This document shows positions 7,723 through 16,842 of a stretch of 64,000 nucleotides of DNA, in pieces. Source of the DNA: RUG11462 sp045539315. Lineage in GTDB: Bacteria > Bacillota > Clostridia > Oscillospirales > Acutalibacteraceae. The stretch spans positions 1 to 64,000 of the forward strand of contig JAZQFC010000037.1 in the NCBI GenBank assembly GCA_045539315.1, read 5' to 3'. Position 1 is the first letter of the stretch; each line of letters opens with the position of its first letter. A program made the translations under genes and the position numbers. The notes below the pieces were generated by a model that saw only the letters and a program-made list of their open reading frames with translations, did no database searches and was not told where the DNA came from.

Positions 7723-8235
7723 ATGGATAAAAACTACGAAATTGAGCGAAAATATATAATAAAAATGCCTGTAAGAGCAGTTTTATTTGGCGATGCTCAA
7801 AGGGTTTTGAATATTACGCAGGCTTACATTGGTATGAATACCGATGGTTTTAACTGCAGAATCAGAAGAATTATTGAAAATGCAAAGCCTACCTATATTT
7901 TTACCGAGAAGAAAAATATTAATGGCATTAAAAGAATTGAAAATGAGTGTTTTATTGATGAAAGCACTTATAACCATTTTTATAAAAACAGACTTAAAAA
8001 CAGAAATGTTATTGAAAAAACAAGATTTGTAATTCAGAAAAATGGTTTTAACTATGAAATTGATGTTTTCCCTTTCTGGAAAAATCAAGCGCTTATGGAA
8101 ATTGAACTTGAAAATGAAAATGTTATGCCACCTGAACTTGAAGGTATTGAAATTGTTTCTGATGTAACTTTTGATGCCGAATATTCAAATTTTGCTATTA
8201 GTTTAAGAATTCCTGATGAAACTGTAACTCCTTGA
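7723..8235 (+). CDS. CYTH domain protein (putative triphosphatase)
   Basis: 170-aa single-domain protein of the CYTH superfamily (class IV adenylate cyclase / thiamin triphosphatase / inorganic triphosphatase tunnel fold). The signature E-x-E-R-K is at residues 6-10 (EIERKYII). Further charged strands, CRIRRI, FTEKK, EIDVFP and LMEIELEN, match the metal and triphosphate ligands. Bacterial CYTH proteins of this size usually hydrolyse tripolyphosphate or thiamin triphosphate; which applies here is unknown. The start is ATG 7723 (AAAGAGA upstream); an in-frame TTG at 7696 lies at the expected transcription start and is rejected. Confidence 0.82.
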   Translation: MDKNYEIERKYIIKMPVRAVLFGDAQRVLNITQAYIGMNTDGFNCRIRRIIENAKPTYIFTEKKNINGIKRIENECFIDESTYNHFYKNRLKNRNVIEKTRFVIQKNGFNYEIDVFPFWKNQALMEIELENENVMPPELEGIEIVSDVTFDAEYSNFAISLRIPDETVTP

Positions 8236-8260
8236 TTTTGTTCAAGGAGTTTTTATTTTT
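8226..8260 (+). terminator. terminator of the CYTH gene
   Basis: A 10-bp stem (8226-8235 with 8242-8251), then TTTATTTTT. Confidence 0.8.
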
Positions 8261-8318
8261 GTATAATATATATAAATATTTATTTATAATTAATTTAATA
8301 TTTTATCTTTATTATATG

Positions 8319-8346
8319 TTGACTTTTTATGTAATTGTGGTATAAT
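8319..8346 (+). promoter_or_regulatory. promoter of the pyrimidine operon
   Basis: TTGACT 8319-8324, 16-bp spacer, consensus TATAAT 8341-8346. The leader before the pyrC start is only about 25 nt, so no PyrR-type attenuator fits here. Confidence 0.75.
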
Positions 8347-8378
8347 ATATTGAAAAAATAATGAAAGGATTTTTGGAA

Positions 8379-9653
8379 ATGAACTATCTTCTTAAAAATG
8401 CAAAAATATTTACTGATGGAAAAATCCAAGGGGCAGATATTTTTATTAAAGATGGTGTTGTTTTTGACATTTCTAAAAATACTTCTCATCACAATGCAAT
8501 CACTGTTGATTGTACTGATTTTTTAATATTTCCCGGTTTTATCGATGTGCATGTTCATCTTCGAGAGCCGGGCTTTTTTTATAAGGAAACAATTAGTTCC
8601 GGTACACTAGCGTCAGCGCACGGCGGTTATACCACAGTTTGCTCTATGCCAAACCTAAACCCTGTGCCTGATAGTTATGAGAATCTAAAAGTTCAACTTG
8701 ATATTATCGAAAAGGACGCTAAAATCAATGTTTTGCCTTATGCTTCTATAACTAAAGGGCAACTAGGCGAAACCCTTTGCGATATGGATGAAGTTGCCCC
8801 TTACTGTTTTGCTTTTTCTGATGATGGCAGAGGCGTTCAAAACGAACAAATGATGCTTGATGCTATGAAAAAAGCAAAAGAGTTGAACAAAGTTATTGTG
8901 GCGCATTGTGAAGATAACTCATTGCTTTTTGGCGGATATATTCACGATGGCGAGTATGCAAAAGCGCATAATCACAAAGGCATTTGCTCTGAAAGTGAAT
9001 ACGGTCCTGTTGCTCGTGATGTTGAACTTGTTAAAAAATCAGGTTGTAAATATCATGTTTGCCACATCTCTACAAAAGAGAGTGTTGATATTATTAGAAA
9101 AGCAAAAGCGCAGGGCGTTGATATAACTTGTGAAACCTCGCCTACTTACCTTTTGCTTAATGATAGTTGTTTGCAAGAAGAAGGCAGATTTAAAATGAAT
9201 CCGCCTATTAGAAGTGAAGAAGATAGACTTGCGCTTATAAAAGGCATTTGTGATGGCACTATTGATATGATTGCAACTGACCACGCGCCTCATTCAAAAG
9301 AAGAAAAGTCAAAAGGGCTTGAAGGCTCTGCAATGGGTGTTGTTGGAATCGAGTCTTGTTTTCAACTTTTATACACATATCTTGTTGAAAAAGGTATCAT
9401 AACTTTAGAAAAGTTAATTGAACTTATGCATTTTAATCCTAAAAAGCGATTTGGCATTGAAGATAGTTTGCAAATCGGCAAAGTTGCTAATCTTTGCGCC
9501 TGGGATTTGAATAAAAAATCTAAAATTAACCCTGAAGAATTTTTATCGCTCGGCAGAAGCACACCTTTTGAAGACTATGATGTTTTGGGCGAGTGTAAAT
9601 TCACAATTTGTAATGGTAAATTTGCTTATAAAAGCATAGATATAAATTTATAA
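8379..9653 (+). CDS. pyrC: dihydroorotase
   Basis: Third step of UMP synthesis: cyclises N-carbamoyl-aspartate to dihydroorotate. A 424-aa class I (Bacillus-type) zinc amidohydrolase: DVHVHLREPG near residue 60, the HCED and CHIS metal ligands, NPPIRSEEDR and IATDHAPHS near 300. The start ATG 8379 is chosen because AAAGGA lies 9 bases upstream; the ATG at 8361 overlaps that RBS. It is the first gene of a ten-gene operon and is followed after 28 bp by carB. Confidence 0.96.
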   Translation: MNYLLKNAKIFTDGKIQGADIFIKDGVVFDISKNTSHHNAITVDCTDFLIFPGFIDVHVHLREPGFFYKETISSGTLASAHGGYTTVCSMPNLNPVPDSYENLKVQLDIIEKDAKINVLPYASITKGQLGETLCDMDEVAPYCFAFSDDGRGVQNEQMMLDAMKKAKELNKVIVAHCEDNSLLFGGYIHDGEYAKAHNHKGICSESEYGPVARDVELVKKSGCKYHVCHISTKESVDIIRKAKAQGVDITCETSPTYLLLNDSCLQEEGRFKMNPPIRSEEDRLALIKGICDGTIDMIATDHAPHSKEEKSKGLEGSAMGVVGIESCFQLLYTYLVEKGIITLEKLIELMHFNPKKRFGIEDSLQIGKVANLCAWDLNKKSKINPEEFLSLGRSTPFEDYDVLGECKFTICNGKFAYKSIDINL

Positions 9654-9681
9654 TCTTTTAGAAAGTTAAGGAGAGACAAAT

Positions 9682-12600
9682 ATGGCTAAAAGAACAGATA
9701 TTAAAAAAATTCTTATTATCGGCTCAGGTCCTATCGTTATCGGTCAGGCCGCTGAGTTTGACTATGCAGGCACACAGGCGTGTCTTGCGCTTAAAGAAGA
9801 GGGTTATGAAGTAGTTCTTTGTAACTCTAACCCTGCAACAATTATGACTGATACTATTATTGCTGATAAGGTTTATATGGAGCCTTTAACCCTTGAATAT
9901 GTAGCAAAGATTATTCGTCACGAGCGTCCTGACGCTATTATCCCAGGTATCGGCGGTCAAACAGGTCTTAACCTTGCTATGCAACTTGAGAAAAAAGGTA
10001 TTCTTAAAGAATGTTGCGTTGAACTTCTTGGTACTTCAAGCGCTTCAATTGAACGCGCAGAAGACCGTGAAATGTTCAAAGAACTTTGCGAATCTATTGG
10101 CGAGCCTGTTATCCCTTCAGAAATCACTTATTCTTTAGAAGAAGCAAAAGAAGCAGCAAATCGTATTGGCTACCCTGTTGTTCTTCGTCCTGCATTCACC
10201 CTTGGTGGTACAGGCGGCGGTTTCGCATATAATGACGAAGAACTTATGGAAATCGGTGTTAATGCATTCAACCTTTCTCCTGTTCATCAAGTTCTTATTG
10301 AAAAGAGCGTTAAAGGTTATAAAGAAATAGAATTTGAAGTTATGCGTGACACAAATGACCACGCTATCACAATTTGCGGTATGGAAAACATTGACCCTGT
10401 TGGTGTTCATACTGGTGACTCTTGCGTTGTAGCCCCAATTATGACACTTTCAGAAGAAGATGAAAAAATGCTCAATGATTCTGCTATTAAACTTATCAAA
10501 GAGCTTAAAATTGAAGGCGGCTGTAACGTTCAGTTTGCTTTGAACCCTAATTCATCAGAATATTATCTTATTGAGGTTAACCCTAGAGTTTCTCGTTCAT
10601 CTGCGCTTGCATCAAAGGCATCAGGTTATCCTATTGCCCGCGTTACTGCAAAAATTGCGGTAGGTATGGCTCTTGAAGATATTCAAATTGCTAATACAAA
10701 TGCAGCGTTTGAGCCAAAACTTGATTATGTTATCGCTAAATTACCTCGTTTCCCATTTGATAAGTTCACCTCTGCTACTAACAAACTTGGTACTCAAATG
10801 AAAGCAACAGGCGAAATTATGGGCATCGGCTCAAACCTTGAAGAAGCACTTTTAAAAGGTATTCGTTCACTTGAAATTGGCGCGAAACACCTTTATCTTT
10901 CAAAATTTGATAATATGAGTGTTGACGAACTTCTTGATTATATCAAGGAATTCCGTTCTGACAATATTTTTGCTATTGCAGAACTTCTCTATCACGGAGT
11001 ATCAATTGAAAGAATTCACGAAATTACTATGATTACTCCTTACTTCCTTAAAGCTATCAAAAATATTATTGATATGGAAGAAGCGCTTCGTGTTAACAAA
11101 GATGTTAAAACTCTTCACGACGCTAAAAAGATGGGCTTTAGTGATAAATACATCGCTCGTCTTTGGAAATGCGAAGAAATTGATGTTTACAATATGCGTA
11201 AAGAAAACAATCTTTTCCCTGTATTTAAAATGGTTGATACTTGTCATACAGGCGCATATATTCCTTACTTCAATTCTTCATACACAGGGGAAAATTCTTC
11301 ACGTCTGACTGATAAGAAAAAAATTATCGTTTTGGGCGCCGGTCCTATCAGAATCGGTCAAGGTGTTGAGTTTGACTATTCAACAGTTCACGCTGTTATG
11401 ACAATTAAAAATGCGGGCTATGAGGCAATAATTATCAACAACAACCCTGAAACAGTTTCAACTGACTATACAACTGCAGATAAACTTTACTTTGAACCAC
11501 TTACTCCTGAAGATGTTATGAATATTGTAGAGTTTGAAAAACCAGAAGGCGTTATTGCTTCTCTTGGTGGTCAAACTGCTATCAACCTTGCGCAACCTCT
11601 TCACGACCGTGGTGTTAAGATTATCGGTACAAATTGCGCCGCTATTGACCGCGCAGAAGACAGAAATGAATTTGAAAACCTTCTTAATGAACTCGATATT
11701 CCTCGTGCAAAGGGTAAAGCAGTAACCAAAATAGAAGATGGTATTGCTGCTGCCGCTGAAATTGGCTACCCTGTTCTTGTTCGTCCTTCATTTGTTCTTG
11801 GTGGCCGTGCAATGCAAATCGTTGCTGATGAAGAACAACTTCGTCATTACCTTAGAACTGCCGTTGAAATTGATGAAGACAAGCCTGTTCTTGTTGATAA
11901 ATACATTCAAGGAAGAGAAGTTGAAATTGATGCTATTTGCGATGGTAGAGATGTTTTTGTTCCTGGTATTATGGAACTTGTTGAACGTACAGGCGTTCAC
12001 TCTGGTGACTCAATTTCAGTTTATCCACCTTTCTCAATTTCAAATAAAGTTAAAGGCATTATTCTTCAATATGCTAAAAAATTAGGTCTTGGCATCGGTA
12101 TCGTAGGTTTATTTAACATTCAGTTTATCGTTGATAATGAGGATAATGTTTATATAATTGAGGTTAACCCTCGTTCATCTCGTACTGTTCCTTTCCTTTC
12201 AAAAGCAACAGGTTATTCACTTGCTGATATCGCAACCGAAGTTATTCTTGGTAAGAGTCTTAAAGAGCAAGGCTTCTTTGACATTTATCCTGATGAAAAA
12301 GACCGTTGGTATGTTAAAGCGCCTGTATTCTCGTTCAATAAGATTCGTGGTCTTGATGCTTACCTTTCTCCTGAAATGAAATCTACCGGTGAAGCAATCG
12401 GTTATGACCGCACAAGAACTCGTGCAGTTTATAAAGCGCTCCAAGCATCAGGTATGCACCTTCAAAATTATGGTACTGTATTCTTTACTATTGCAGATAA
12501 AGACAAAGAAGAAGCGCTTCCACTTATCAGAAGATTCTACAACCTTGGATTTAACGTTCAGGCAACTTCGGGTACAGCGGCATTCCTTAAGAAAAACGGT

Positions 12601-12849
12601 ATCCGTACTCATGCGCTCGCTAAAATCAGTGAAGGTAGCGATGAAATTCCGGAAGCGTTACGCCAAGGTCATATTGCTTACTTTATTAACACAAAAGACC
12701 CAGGCTCACACGATTCAAGCGATGGCGCTCAACTTCGCCAAGTTGCAACAGAGTATAATGTTACAATGTTCACTTCTCTTGACACTGTAGATGCTCTTCT
12801 TGATGTTCTTGAAGAAACTACACTTACAATTTCAACAATTGATGCATAA
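9682..12849 (+). CDS. carB: carbamoyl-phosphate synthase large subunit
   Basis: Makes carbamoyl phosphate from bicarbonate, ammonia (delivered by CarA from glutamine) and two ATP. 1055 aa, normal for CarB. It has two homologous ATP-grasp halves: the first begins with GSGPIVIGQAAEFDYAGTQA, the second near residue 550 with GAGPIRIGQGVEFDYS. Each is followed by a PxxxxGGQT motif and EVNPR ligands. The C-terminal MGS-like allosteric domain (about 930-1055) is present. RBS AAGGAGAG. No carA gene precedes it or lies elsewhere in this window. A short hairpin follows it. Confidence 0.98.
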   Translation: MAKRTDIKKILIIGSGPIVIGQAAEFDYAGTQACLALKEEGYEVVLCNSNPATIMTDTIIADKVYMEPLTLEYVAKIIRHERPDAIIPGIGGQTGLNLAMQLEKKGILKECCVELLGTSSASIERAEDREMFKELCESIGEPVIPSEITYSLEEAKEAANRIGYPVVLRPAFTLGGTGGGFAYNDEELMEIGVNAFNLSPVHQVLIEKSVKGYKEIEFEVMRDTNDHAITICGMENIDPVGVHTGDSCVVAPIMTLSEEDEKMLNDSAIKLIKELKIEGGCNVQFALNPNSSEYYLIEVNPRVSRSSALASKASGYPIARVTAKIAVGMALEDIQIANTNAAFEPKLDYVIAKLPRFPFDKFTSATNKLGTQMKATGEIMGIGSNLEEALLKGIRSLEIGAKHLYLSKFDNMSVDELLDYIKEFRSDNIFAIAELLYHGVSIERIHEITMITPYFLKAIKNIIDMEEALRVNKDVKTLHDAKKMGFSDKYIARLWKCEEIDVYNMRKENNLFPVFKMVDTCHTGAYIPYFNSSYTGENSSRLTDKKKIIVLGAGPIRIGQGVEFDYSTVHAVMTIKNAGYEAIIINNNPETVSTDYTTADKLYFEPLTPEDVMNIVEFEKPEGVIASLGGQTAINLAQPLHDRGVKIIGTNCAAIDRAEDRNEFENLLNELDIPRAKGKAVTKIEDGIAAAAEIGYPVLVRPSFVLGGRAMQIVADEEQLRHYLRTAVEIDEDKPVLVDKYIQGREVEIDAICDGRDVFVPGIMELVERTGVHSGDSISVYPPFSISNKVKGIILQYAKKLGLGIGIVGLFNIQFIVDNEDNVYIIEVNPRSSRTVPFLSKATGYSLADIATEVILGKSLKEQGFFDIYPDEKDRWYVKAPVFSFNKIRGLDAYLSPEMKSTGEAIGYDRTRTRAVYKALQASGMHLQNYGTVFFTIADKDKEEALPLIRRFYNLGFNVQATSGTAAFLKKNGIRTHALAKISEGSDEIPEALRQGHIAYFINTKDPGSHDSSDGAQLRQVATEYNVTMFTSLDTVDALLDVLEETTLTISTIDA

Positions 12850-12856
12850 CAAAAAC

Positions 12857-12875
12857 AAGGGGATTCTCCCCTTTT
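12857..12875 (+). terminator. weak hairpin between carB and pyrK
   Basis: A 7-bp stem AAGGGGA/TCCCCTT (12857-12863 with 12867-12873), then TTTT. Because pyrK and pyrD follow without a visible promoter, it is probably a leaky terminator or an mRNA-end signal rather than the end of the operon. Confidence 0.5.
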
Positions 12876-12902
12876 AATGCATTTTAAAACAAAGGAGAAT
12901 TT

Positions 12903-13634
12903 ATGAAACAGAGTATTTTTAAAATCCGCAGCAACGAAGCGCTTACGGAATCTATATATAAAATGGTGCTTTTAGGCGACACATCTGATATTAAAAATCC
13001 AGGTCAGTTTATCAACATTAAAATTGATGGATTTTATCTTCGCAGACCTATTTCAATTTGCGACTATGATGATGAAACTATCACTATTATCTATAAAGTT
13101 GTAGGTAGTGGCACTGAAGTTATGGCTAAAATGGGCGCAGATGAAACTCTTGATATTTTAGTGGCGCTCGGCAATGGTTTTGATACTTCTAAATCAGGCG
13201 AAAACCCTGTGCTTATCGGCGGTGGGGTTGGTGTGCCACCTATGTACAACCTTTGCAAAAAATTAATCGCCGAGGGCAAAAAAGTTTCGGTTATTTTAGG
13301 TTTTAACACTGCTGATGAGATTTTTTATGAAGATGAGTTTAAAGCGCTTGGCGCAGAAGTTTTTGTAACAACTGTTGATGGCTCAAAAGGCATCAAAGGC
13401 TTTGTTACAGATGTACTTTGTGATTTAGACTATTCTTACTTCTTTACTTGTGGACCTATGCCAATGTTTAAAGCAATTGAAAGTGTTGCTACTACTAGCG
13501 GTCAATACAGTTTTGAAGAAAGAATGGGTTGTGGATTTGGCGCATGTATGGGTTGCTCTTGCAAGACTAAATATGAAAACATTAGAATTTGTAAAGATGG
13601 TCCTGTGCTTGAAAGAGAGGTTATAGTATGGTAA
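12903..13634 (+). CDS. pyrK: dihydroorotate dehydrogenase electron-transfer subunit
   Basis: FAD and 2Fe-2S subunit that passes electrons from PyrD to NAD+. 243 aa, with an N-terminal ferredoxin-reductase-like FAD domain (FYLRRPISICDY near 40), an NAD domain (LIGGGVGVPPMY near 100) and a C-terminal cluster motif in ERMGCGFGACMGCSC plus a later Cys (IRICKDGPV). All cluster cysteines are present. RBS AAAGGAG. Its 3' end overlaps pyrD by 7 bp, as expected for the heterotetrameric class 1B enzyme. Confidence 0.96.
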   Translation: MKQSIFKIRSNEALTESIYKMVLLGDTSDIKNPGQFINIKIDGFYLRRPISICDYDDETITIIYKVVGSGTEVMAKMGADETLDILVALGNGFDTSKSGENPVLIGGGVGVPPMYNLCKKLIAEGKKVSVILGFNTADEIFYEDEFKALGAEVFVTTVDGSKGIKGFVTDVLCDLDYSYFFTCGPMPMFKAIESVATTSGQYSFEERMGCGFGACMGCSCKTKYENIRICKDGPVLEREVIVW

Positions 13635-14542
13635 ACAGATTAGCAGTTGATTTATGTGGTTTGCCACTAGATAACCCTATTATTCCTGCAAGTGGCACCT
13701 TTGGTTTCGGTTATGAATTTGCAGAAATTTATGATATAAACTGCCTTGGCACATTCTCATTTAAAGGTACTACAAAAGACGCTCGTTTTGGCAACCCAAC
13801 TCCAAGAATTGCTGAAACACCTAACGGTATGATTAACGCAGTTGGTCTTCAAAACCCTGGTGTCGAAAAGGTAATTACTGATGAATTGCCAAAGTTGAAG
13901 AAATGTTTTGATAAAAAAGTTATGGCAAATGTTAGCGGCTTTTCTGTTGAAGATTACGCTTACACTTGTGAAAAATTAGACAAAGAGGAACAAGTAGGTT
14001 GGCTTGAAGTTAACGTTAGTTGCCCTAATGTTCACGGTGGTGGTATGAGTTTTGGTACTTCACCTGAAGCGGCGGCAGAAGTTACAAGAGCAGTTAAAAA
14101 AGTTACTACTAAACCTGTTATTATCAAACTTTCACCTAATGTTACTGATATTGCTTCTATTGCCAAAGCGTGTGAAGAAGCAGGCGCAGACGGAATTAGC
14201 CTTATCAACACACTTTTAGGTATGAGAATTGACCTTAAAACTAAAAAACCGGTTATTGCTAACAAAATGGGTGGTTTTTCAGGTAGCGCTATCTTCCCTG
14301 TTGCGCTTAGGTGCGTTTATCAGGTTTATGAAGCGGTTAACATTCCAATAGTTGGTATGGGTGGCGTTTCAAGCGCTGAAGATGTTATTGAAATGATGCT
14401 TGCAGGTGCTACTGCAGTTGAAATTGGCGCGGCAAACCTTGTTAATCCTTACATTTGCAAAGAGATTATTGAAAAATTGCCTGAAGTTTTAGATAAGTAT
14501 AAAATTGATAATTTAAAAGATATTATAGGAGGCGCTCACTAA
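13628..14542 (+). CDS. pyrD: dihydroorotate dehydrogenase, class 1B catalytic subunit
   Basis: Oxidises dihydroorotate to orotate with FMN, coupled to NAD+ via PyrK. 304 aa; the FMN-binding and catalytic region includes LEVNVSCPNVHGGGMSFG with the class 1 catalytic cysteine, and GMGGVSSAEDVIEM for FMN phosphate. It overlaps pyrK upstream and shares one base (TAATG) with pyrF, so the three are translationally coupled. Confidence 0.97.
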   Translation: MVNRLAVDLCGLPLDNPIIPASGTFGFGYEFAEIYDINCLGTFSFKGTTKDARFGNPTPRIAETPNGMINAVGLQNPGVEKVITDELPKLKKCFDKKVMANVSGFSVEDYAYTCEKLDKEEQVGWLEVNVSCPNVHGGGMSFGTSPEAAAEVTRAVKKVTTKPVIIKLSPNVTDIASIAKACEEAGADGISLINTLLGMRIDLKTKKPVIANKMGGFSGSAIFPVALRCVYQVYEAVNIPIVGMGGVSSAEDVIEMMLAGATAVEIGAANLVNPYICKEIIEKLPEVLDKYKIDNLKDIIGGAH

Positions 14543-15240
14543 TGGGTAGAGATGTTATTATCGCTTGTGATTTTTCAAGCAAAGATGAAGTTATGAATTT
14601 TCTTGATAAATTCAAGGGTAAAAAACCTTTTGTTAAAATCGGTATGGAACTTTTTTATGCAGAAGGTCCACAAATTGTTAGAGAGATTAAAGAGAGAGGT
14701 CATAAAATCTTTTTAGACCTTAAATTGCACGATATTCCTAACACAGTTAAAAAATCTATGGCAGTGCTCTCACGCCTTGATGTTGATATGTGCAACTTGC
14801 ACGCTGCAGGTACTGCTGCTATGATGGAAGCCGCTATCGAAGGCTTAACTCGTGAAGATGGCACTCGCCCAATTCTTATCGCAGTTACTCAACTTACTTC
14901 TACTTCACAAGAAAGAATGGAATCTGATTTGCTTATCAAAGAGCCTATTGACAAAGTTGTTATGCACTATGCTCTTTGCGCTAAAGATTCAGGTCTTGAT
15001 GGTGTTGTTTGCTCTCCGCTTGAAGCACAAAAAGTTCACGAAACTTGTGGTGATGAATTCTTTACAGTAACTCCTGGTGTAAGATTTGCAGATGGCGAAA
15101 TCGGCGACCAGGTGCGCGTTATGACTCCTGCGCAAGCAAAAGAAATCGGCTCTGATTACATAGTTGTTGGCAGACCTATTACTGCAGCGGCTGACCCAGT
15201 TGCCGCTTATGAAAGATGTTGCAACGAATTTATAGGTTAA
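14542..15240 (+). CDS. pyrF: orotidine 5'-phosphate decarboxylase
   Basis: Last step to UMP: decarboxylates OMP. 232 aa of the short bacterial type; the catalytic Lys-Asp array is in FLDLKLHDIPNTV near residue 60, the C-terminal phosphate-binding TPGVRF is near 175 and VVGRPITAA near 210. RBS AGGAGG overlaps the end of pyrD. Confidence 0.97.
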   Translation: MGRDVIIACDFSSKDEVMNFLDKFKGKKPFVKIGMELFYAEGPQIVREIKERGHKIFLDLKLHDIPNTVKKSMAVLSRLDVDMCNLHAAGTAAMMEAAIEGLTREDGTRPILIAVTQLTSTSQERMESDLLIKEPIDKVVMHYALCAKDSGLDGVVCSPLEAQKVHETCGDEFFTVTPGVRFADGEIGDQVRVMTPAQAKEIGSDYIVVGRPITAAADPVAAYERCCNEFIG

Positions 15241-15244
15241 ATTT

Positions 15245-15919
15245 ATGAGTATTAAAACTTTGTATTTTGGCGATAGCATTGTTGCGTTTGATGGCAACAA
15301 CTACCATTGCGAAAATGTTTATAATCATCCAAATCCAACTGAAATTTGCAGAGGTTATCCTACATTGCTTAATGAGAAGTTAGGTCTTGAAAACCTTGGT
15401 AACTTTGCAGTTGGCGGGCATACAATTTTAGACCAAAGAGAGATTATTTTAAAACAAGATTTTTCCAAAGCCGACCTTGTTATTATTTCGGTTGGTGTTA
15501 ATGATTTTTCAAGGTCTGTGCCAATTGGCACAATTCCTAATATTGCAAACACGGTTTATGATGATACATTTTATGGCGCTTACGCGCAGTGTATTGAGCA
15601 TATTTATAATTCAAACCCAAGTGTTAAAATTATTTTGATGACTCCGCTTCATAGAAACACATTGCATAGAAACGGCAATGGAGTTACAAGTGTGAGTGAT
15701 ACTGTAATAAATGGCAACACTTTGTTTGATTTCGCAGATGCAATTATTAATTTAGGTAGGATTTACTCCTGCCCTATCGCTGATATGATGAGCAATAGTG
15801 GGCTTAATCATATAAACCTTAAAAACTATACTTTTGAGGGTGTTCACCCTACTAACAAAGGGTATGAGTTTATTGTGCACGAACTAGTTAAAACAGTTAA
15901 AAATATTTTTGATATATAG
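15245..15919 (+). CDS. SGNH/GDSL-family hydrolase inside the pyr operon
   Basis: A 224-aa esterase-fold protein with all four blocks: FGDSIVAFDG (block I, Ser of GDS near residue 10), NFAVGG (Gly), SVGVNDFS (Asn) and EGVHPTNKGY (block V His). In block V the usual Asp is a Glu (EGVH). No signal peptide is visible, so it is cytosolic. It starts 4 bp after pyrF and ends 14 bp before pyrE, so it is transcribed with the pyr genes. It has no known place in pyrimidine synthesis. It may deacylate a nucleoside or sugar, but the substrate is unknown. Confidence 0.85.
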   Translation: MSIKTLYFGDSIVAFDGNNYHCENVYNHPNPTEICRGYPTLLNEKLGLENLGNFAVGGHTILDQREIILKQDFSKADLVIISVGVNDFSRSVPIGTIPNIANTVYDDTFYGAYAQCIEHIYNSNPSVKIILMTPLHRNTLHRNGNGVTSVSDTVINGNTLFDFADAIINLGRIYSCPIADMMSNSGLNHINLKNYTFEGVHPTNKGYEFIVHELVKTVKNIFDI

Positions 15920-15933
15920 AAAGGAAATTTAAG

Positions 15934-16587
15934 ATGGAAGGCTATAAAAGAGAGTTTATTAAATTTTTAGAAAGCGCAGGCGTCTTAAAATTTGGCGATT
16001 TTACTGCTAAATCAGGTAGAAAAATCCCTTACTTTATCAACGCAGGCGACATTAAAACAGGCGAACAGATTTTAAAACTTGGCGAATTTTATGCAAAAGC
16101 ATATTTTGAGAAAATTGGCAACAAAAAAGCAGTGCTTTATGGCCCTGCTTACAAAGGTATTCCTATTGCAGTTTCTGTTTCAACTGCACTCGCTCGTGAA
16201 GGTCTTGATGTTCCTTTCTTCTTCAATAGAAAAGAAGAAAAAGACCACGGTGAAGGTGGCGTTTTCGTAGGTTACAAACCACAAGCAGGCGAAGAAATCG
16301 TTATTGTTGAAGATGTTATCACTGCAGGTACTGCTATTCGCGAGAGTATGGAAAACCTTAAATCACTCGACGGTACAAAGGTTATTGCAACTTTTGTTAT
16401 GGTTGATAGAAAAGAAAAAGGTAAAACTGAAAAGAGCGCTATGCAAGAAGTTGCAGACGAATTTGGCTTCCCTGTATATTCAGTAGTTGATGTTTATGAT
16501 ATTATTGAATACTTGGAAGAAGACGAGAAAAATGCTGAAAATGTTGAAAGAATCAAAAATTATCTCGCTGTAAACGGAGCAAAATAA
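15934..16587 (+). CDS. pyrE: orotate phosphoribosyltransferase
   Basis: Joins orotate and PRPP to give OMP. 217 aa, with N-terminal orotate site (FTAKSGRKIPYFIN) and the PRPP loop IVEDVITAGTAIRES near residue 125. RBS AGAAAGGA. It lies within the pyr operon, 2 bp before the FakA-like small gene. Confidence 0.96.
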   Translation: MEGYKREFIKFLESAGVLKFGDFTAKSGRKIPYFINAGDIKTGEQILKLGEFYAKAYFEKIGNKKAVLYGPAYKGIPIAVSVSTALAREGLDVPFFFNRKEEKDHGEGGVFVGYKPQAGEEIVIVEDVITAGTAIRESMENLKSLDGTKVIATFVMVDRKEKGKTEKSAMQEVADEFGFPVYSVVDVYDIIEYLEEDEKNAENVERIKNYLAVNGAK

Positions 16588-16589
16588 TT

Positions 16590-16838
16590 ATGGAAAACAA
16601 ATTTGATACTCAACTTCTTATTGAAGGTCACGACCTTGATGAAGATGTTATTCACGATTATTTTATGGAAAATTTCAAAGGCGACTGTTTGCTTGCAGTT
16701 GGCGATGAAGATTTGATTAAAATTCATTTTCATACTGATAAGCCTTGGGAAGTGCTTGAATACTGTTCTTCACTTGGCGAAATTCACGATATTGTTATTG
16801 AAAATATGGAGCGTCAAGAAAAAGGATTGAAAGGATAG
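16590..16838 (+). CDS. stand-alone FakA/DAK-type middle domain protein
   Basis: An 82-aa protein resembling an isolated stretch of the FakA (fatty-acid kinase, dihydroxyacetone-kinase-like) middle domain. It has FDTQLLIEGHDLDEDVIHDY, then GDCLLAVGDEDLIKIHFHTD (cf. GDSLVVVGDDxLIKVHVHT) and a terminal IENMERQ. The ATP-binding DhaL domain and the DegV-like part are absent, so it cannot be a kinase by itself. It lies between pyrE (2 bp) and pyrB (4 bp) and is clearly co-transcribed. Role unknown; a regulatory or protein-binding domain is possible. Confidence 0.72.
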   Translation: MENKFDTQLLIEGHDLDEDVIHDYFMENFKGDCLLAVGDEDLIKIHFHTDKPWEVLEYCSSLGEIHDIVIENMERQEKGLKG

Positions 16839-16842
16839 ATTT

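Noticed and set aside
8347..8378. PyrR-type attenuator at the start of the pyr operon
   Set aside because: The leader is only about 25-32 nt, with no anti-anti-terminator or terminator hairpin.
10135..12790. Long open frames within carB in other frames and on the other strand
   Set aside because: They lie within a fully conserved CarB frame; codon-bias shadows.
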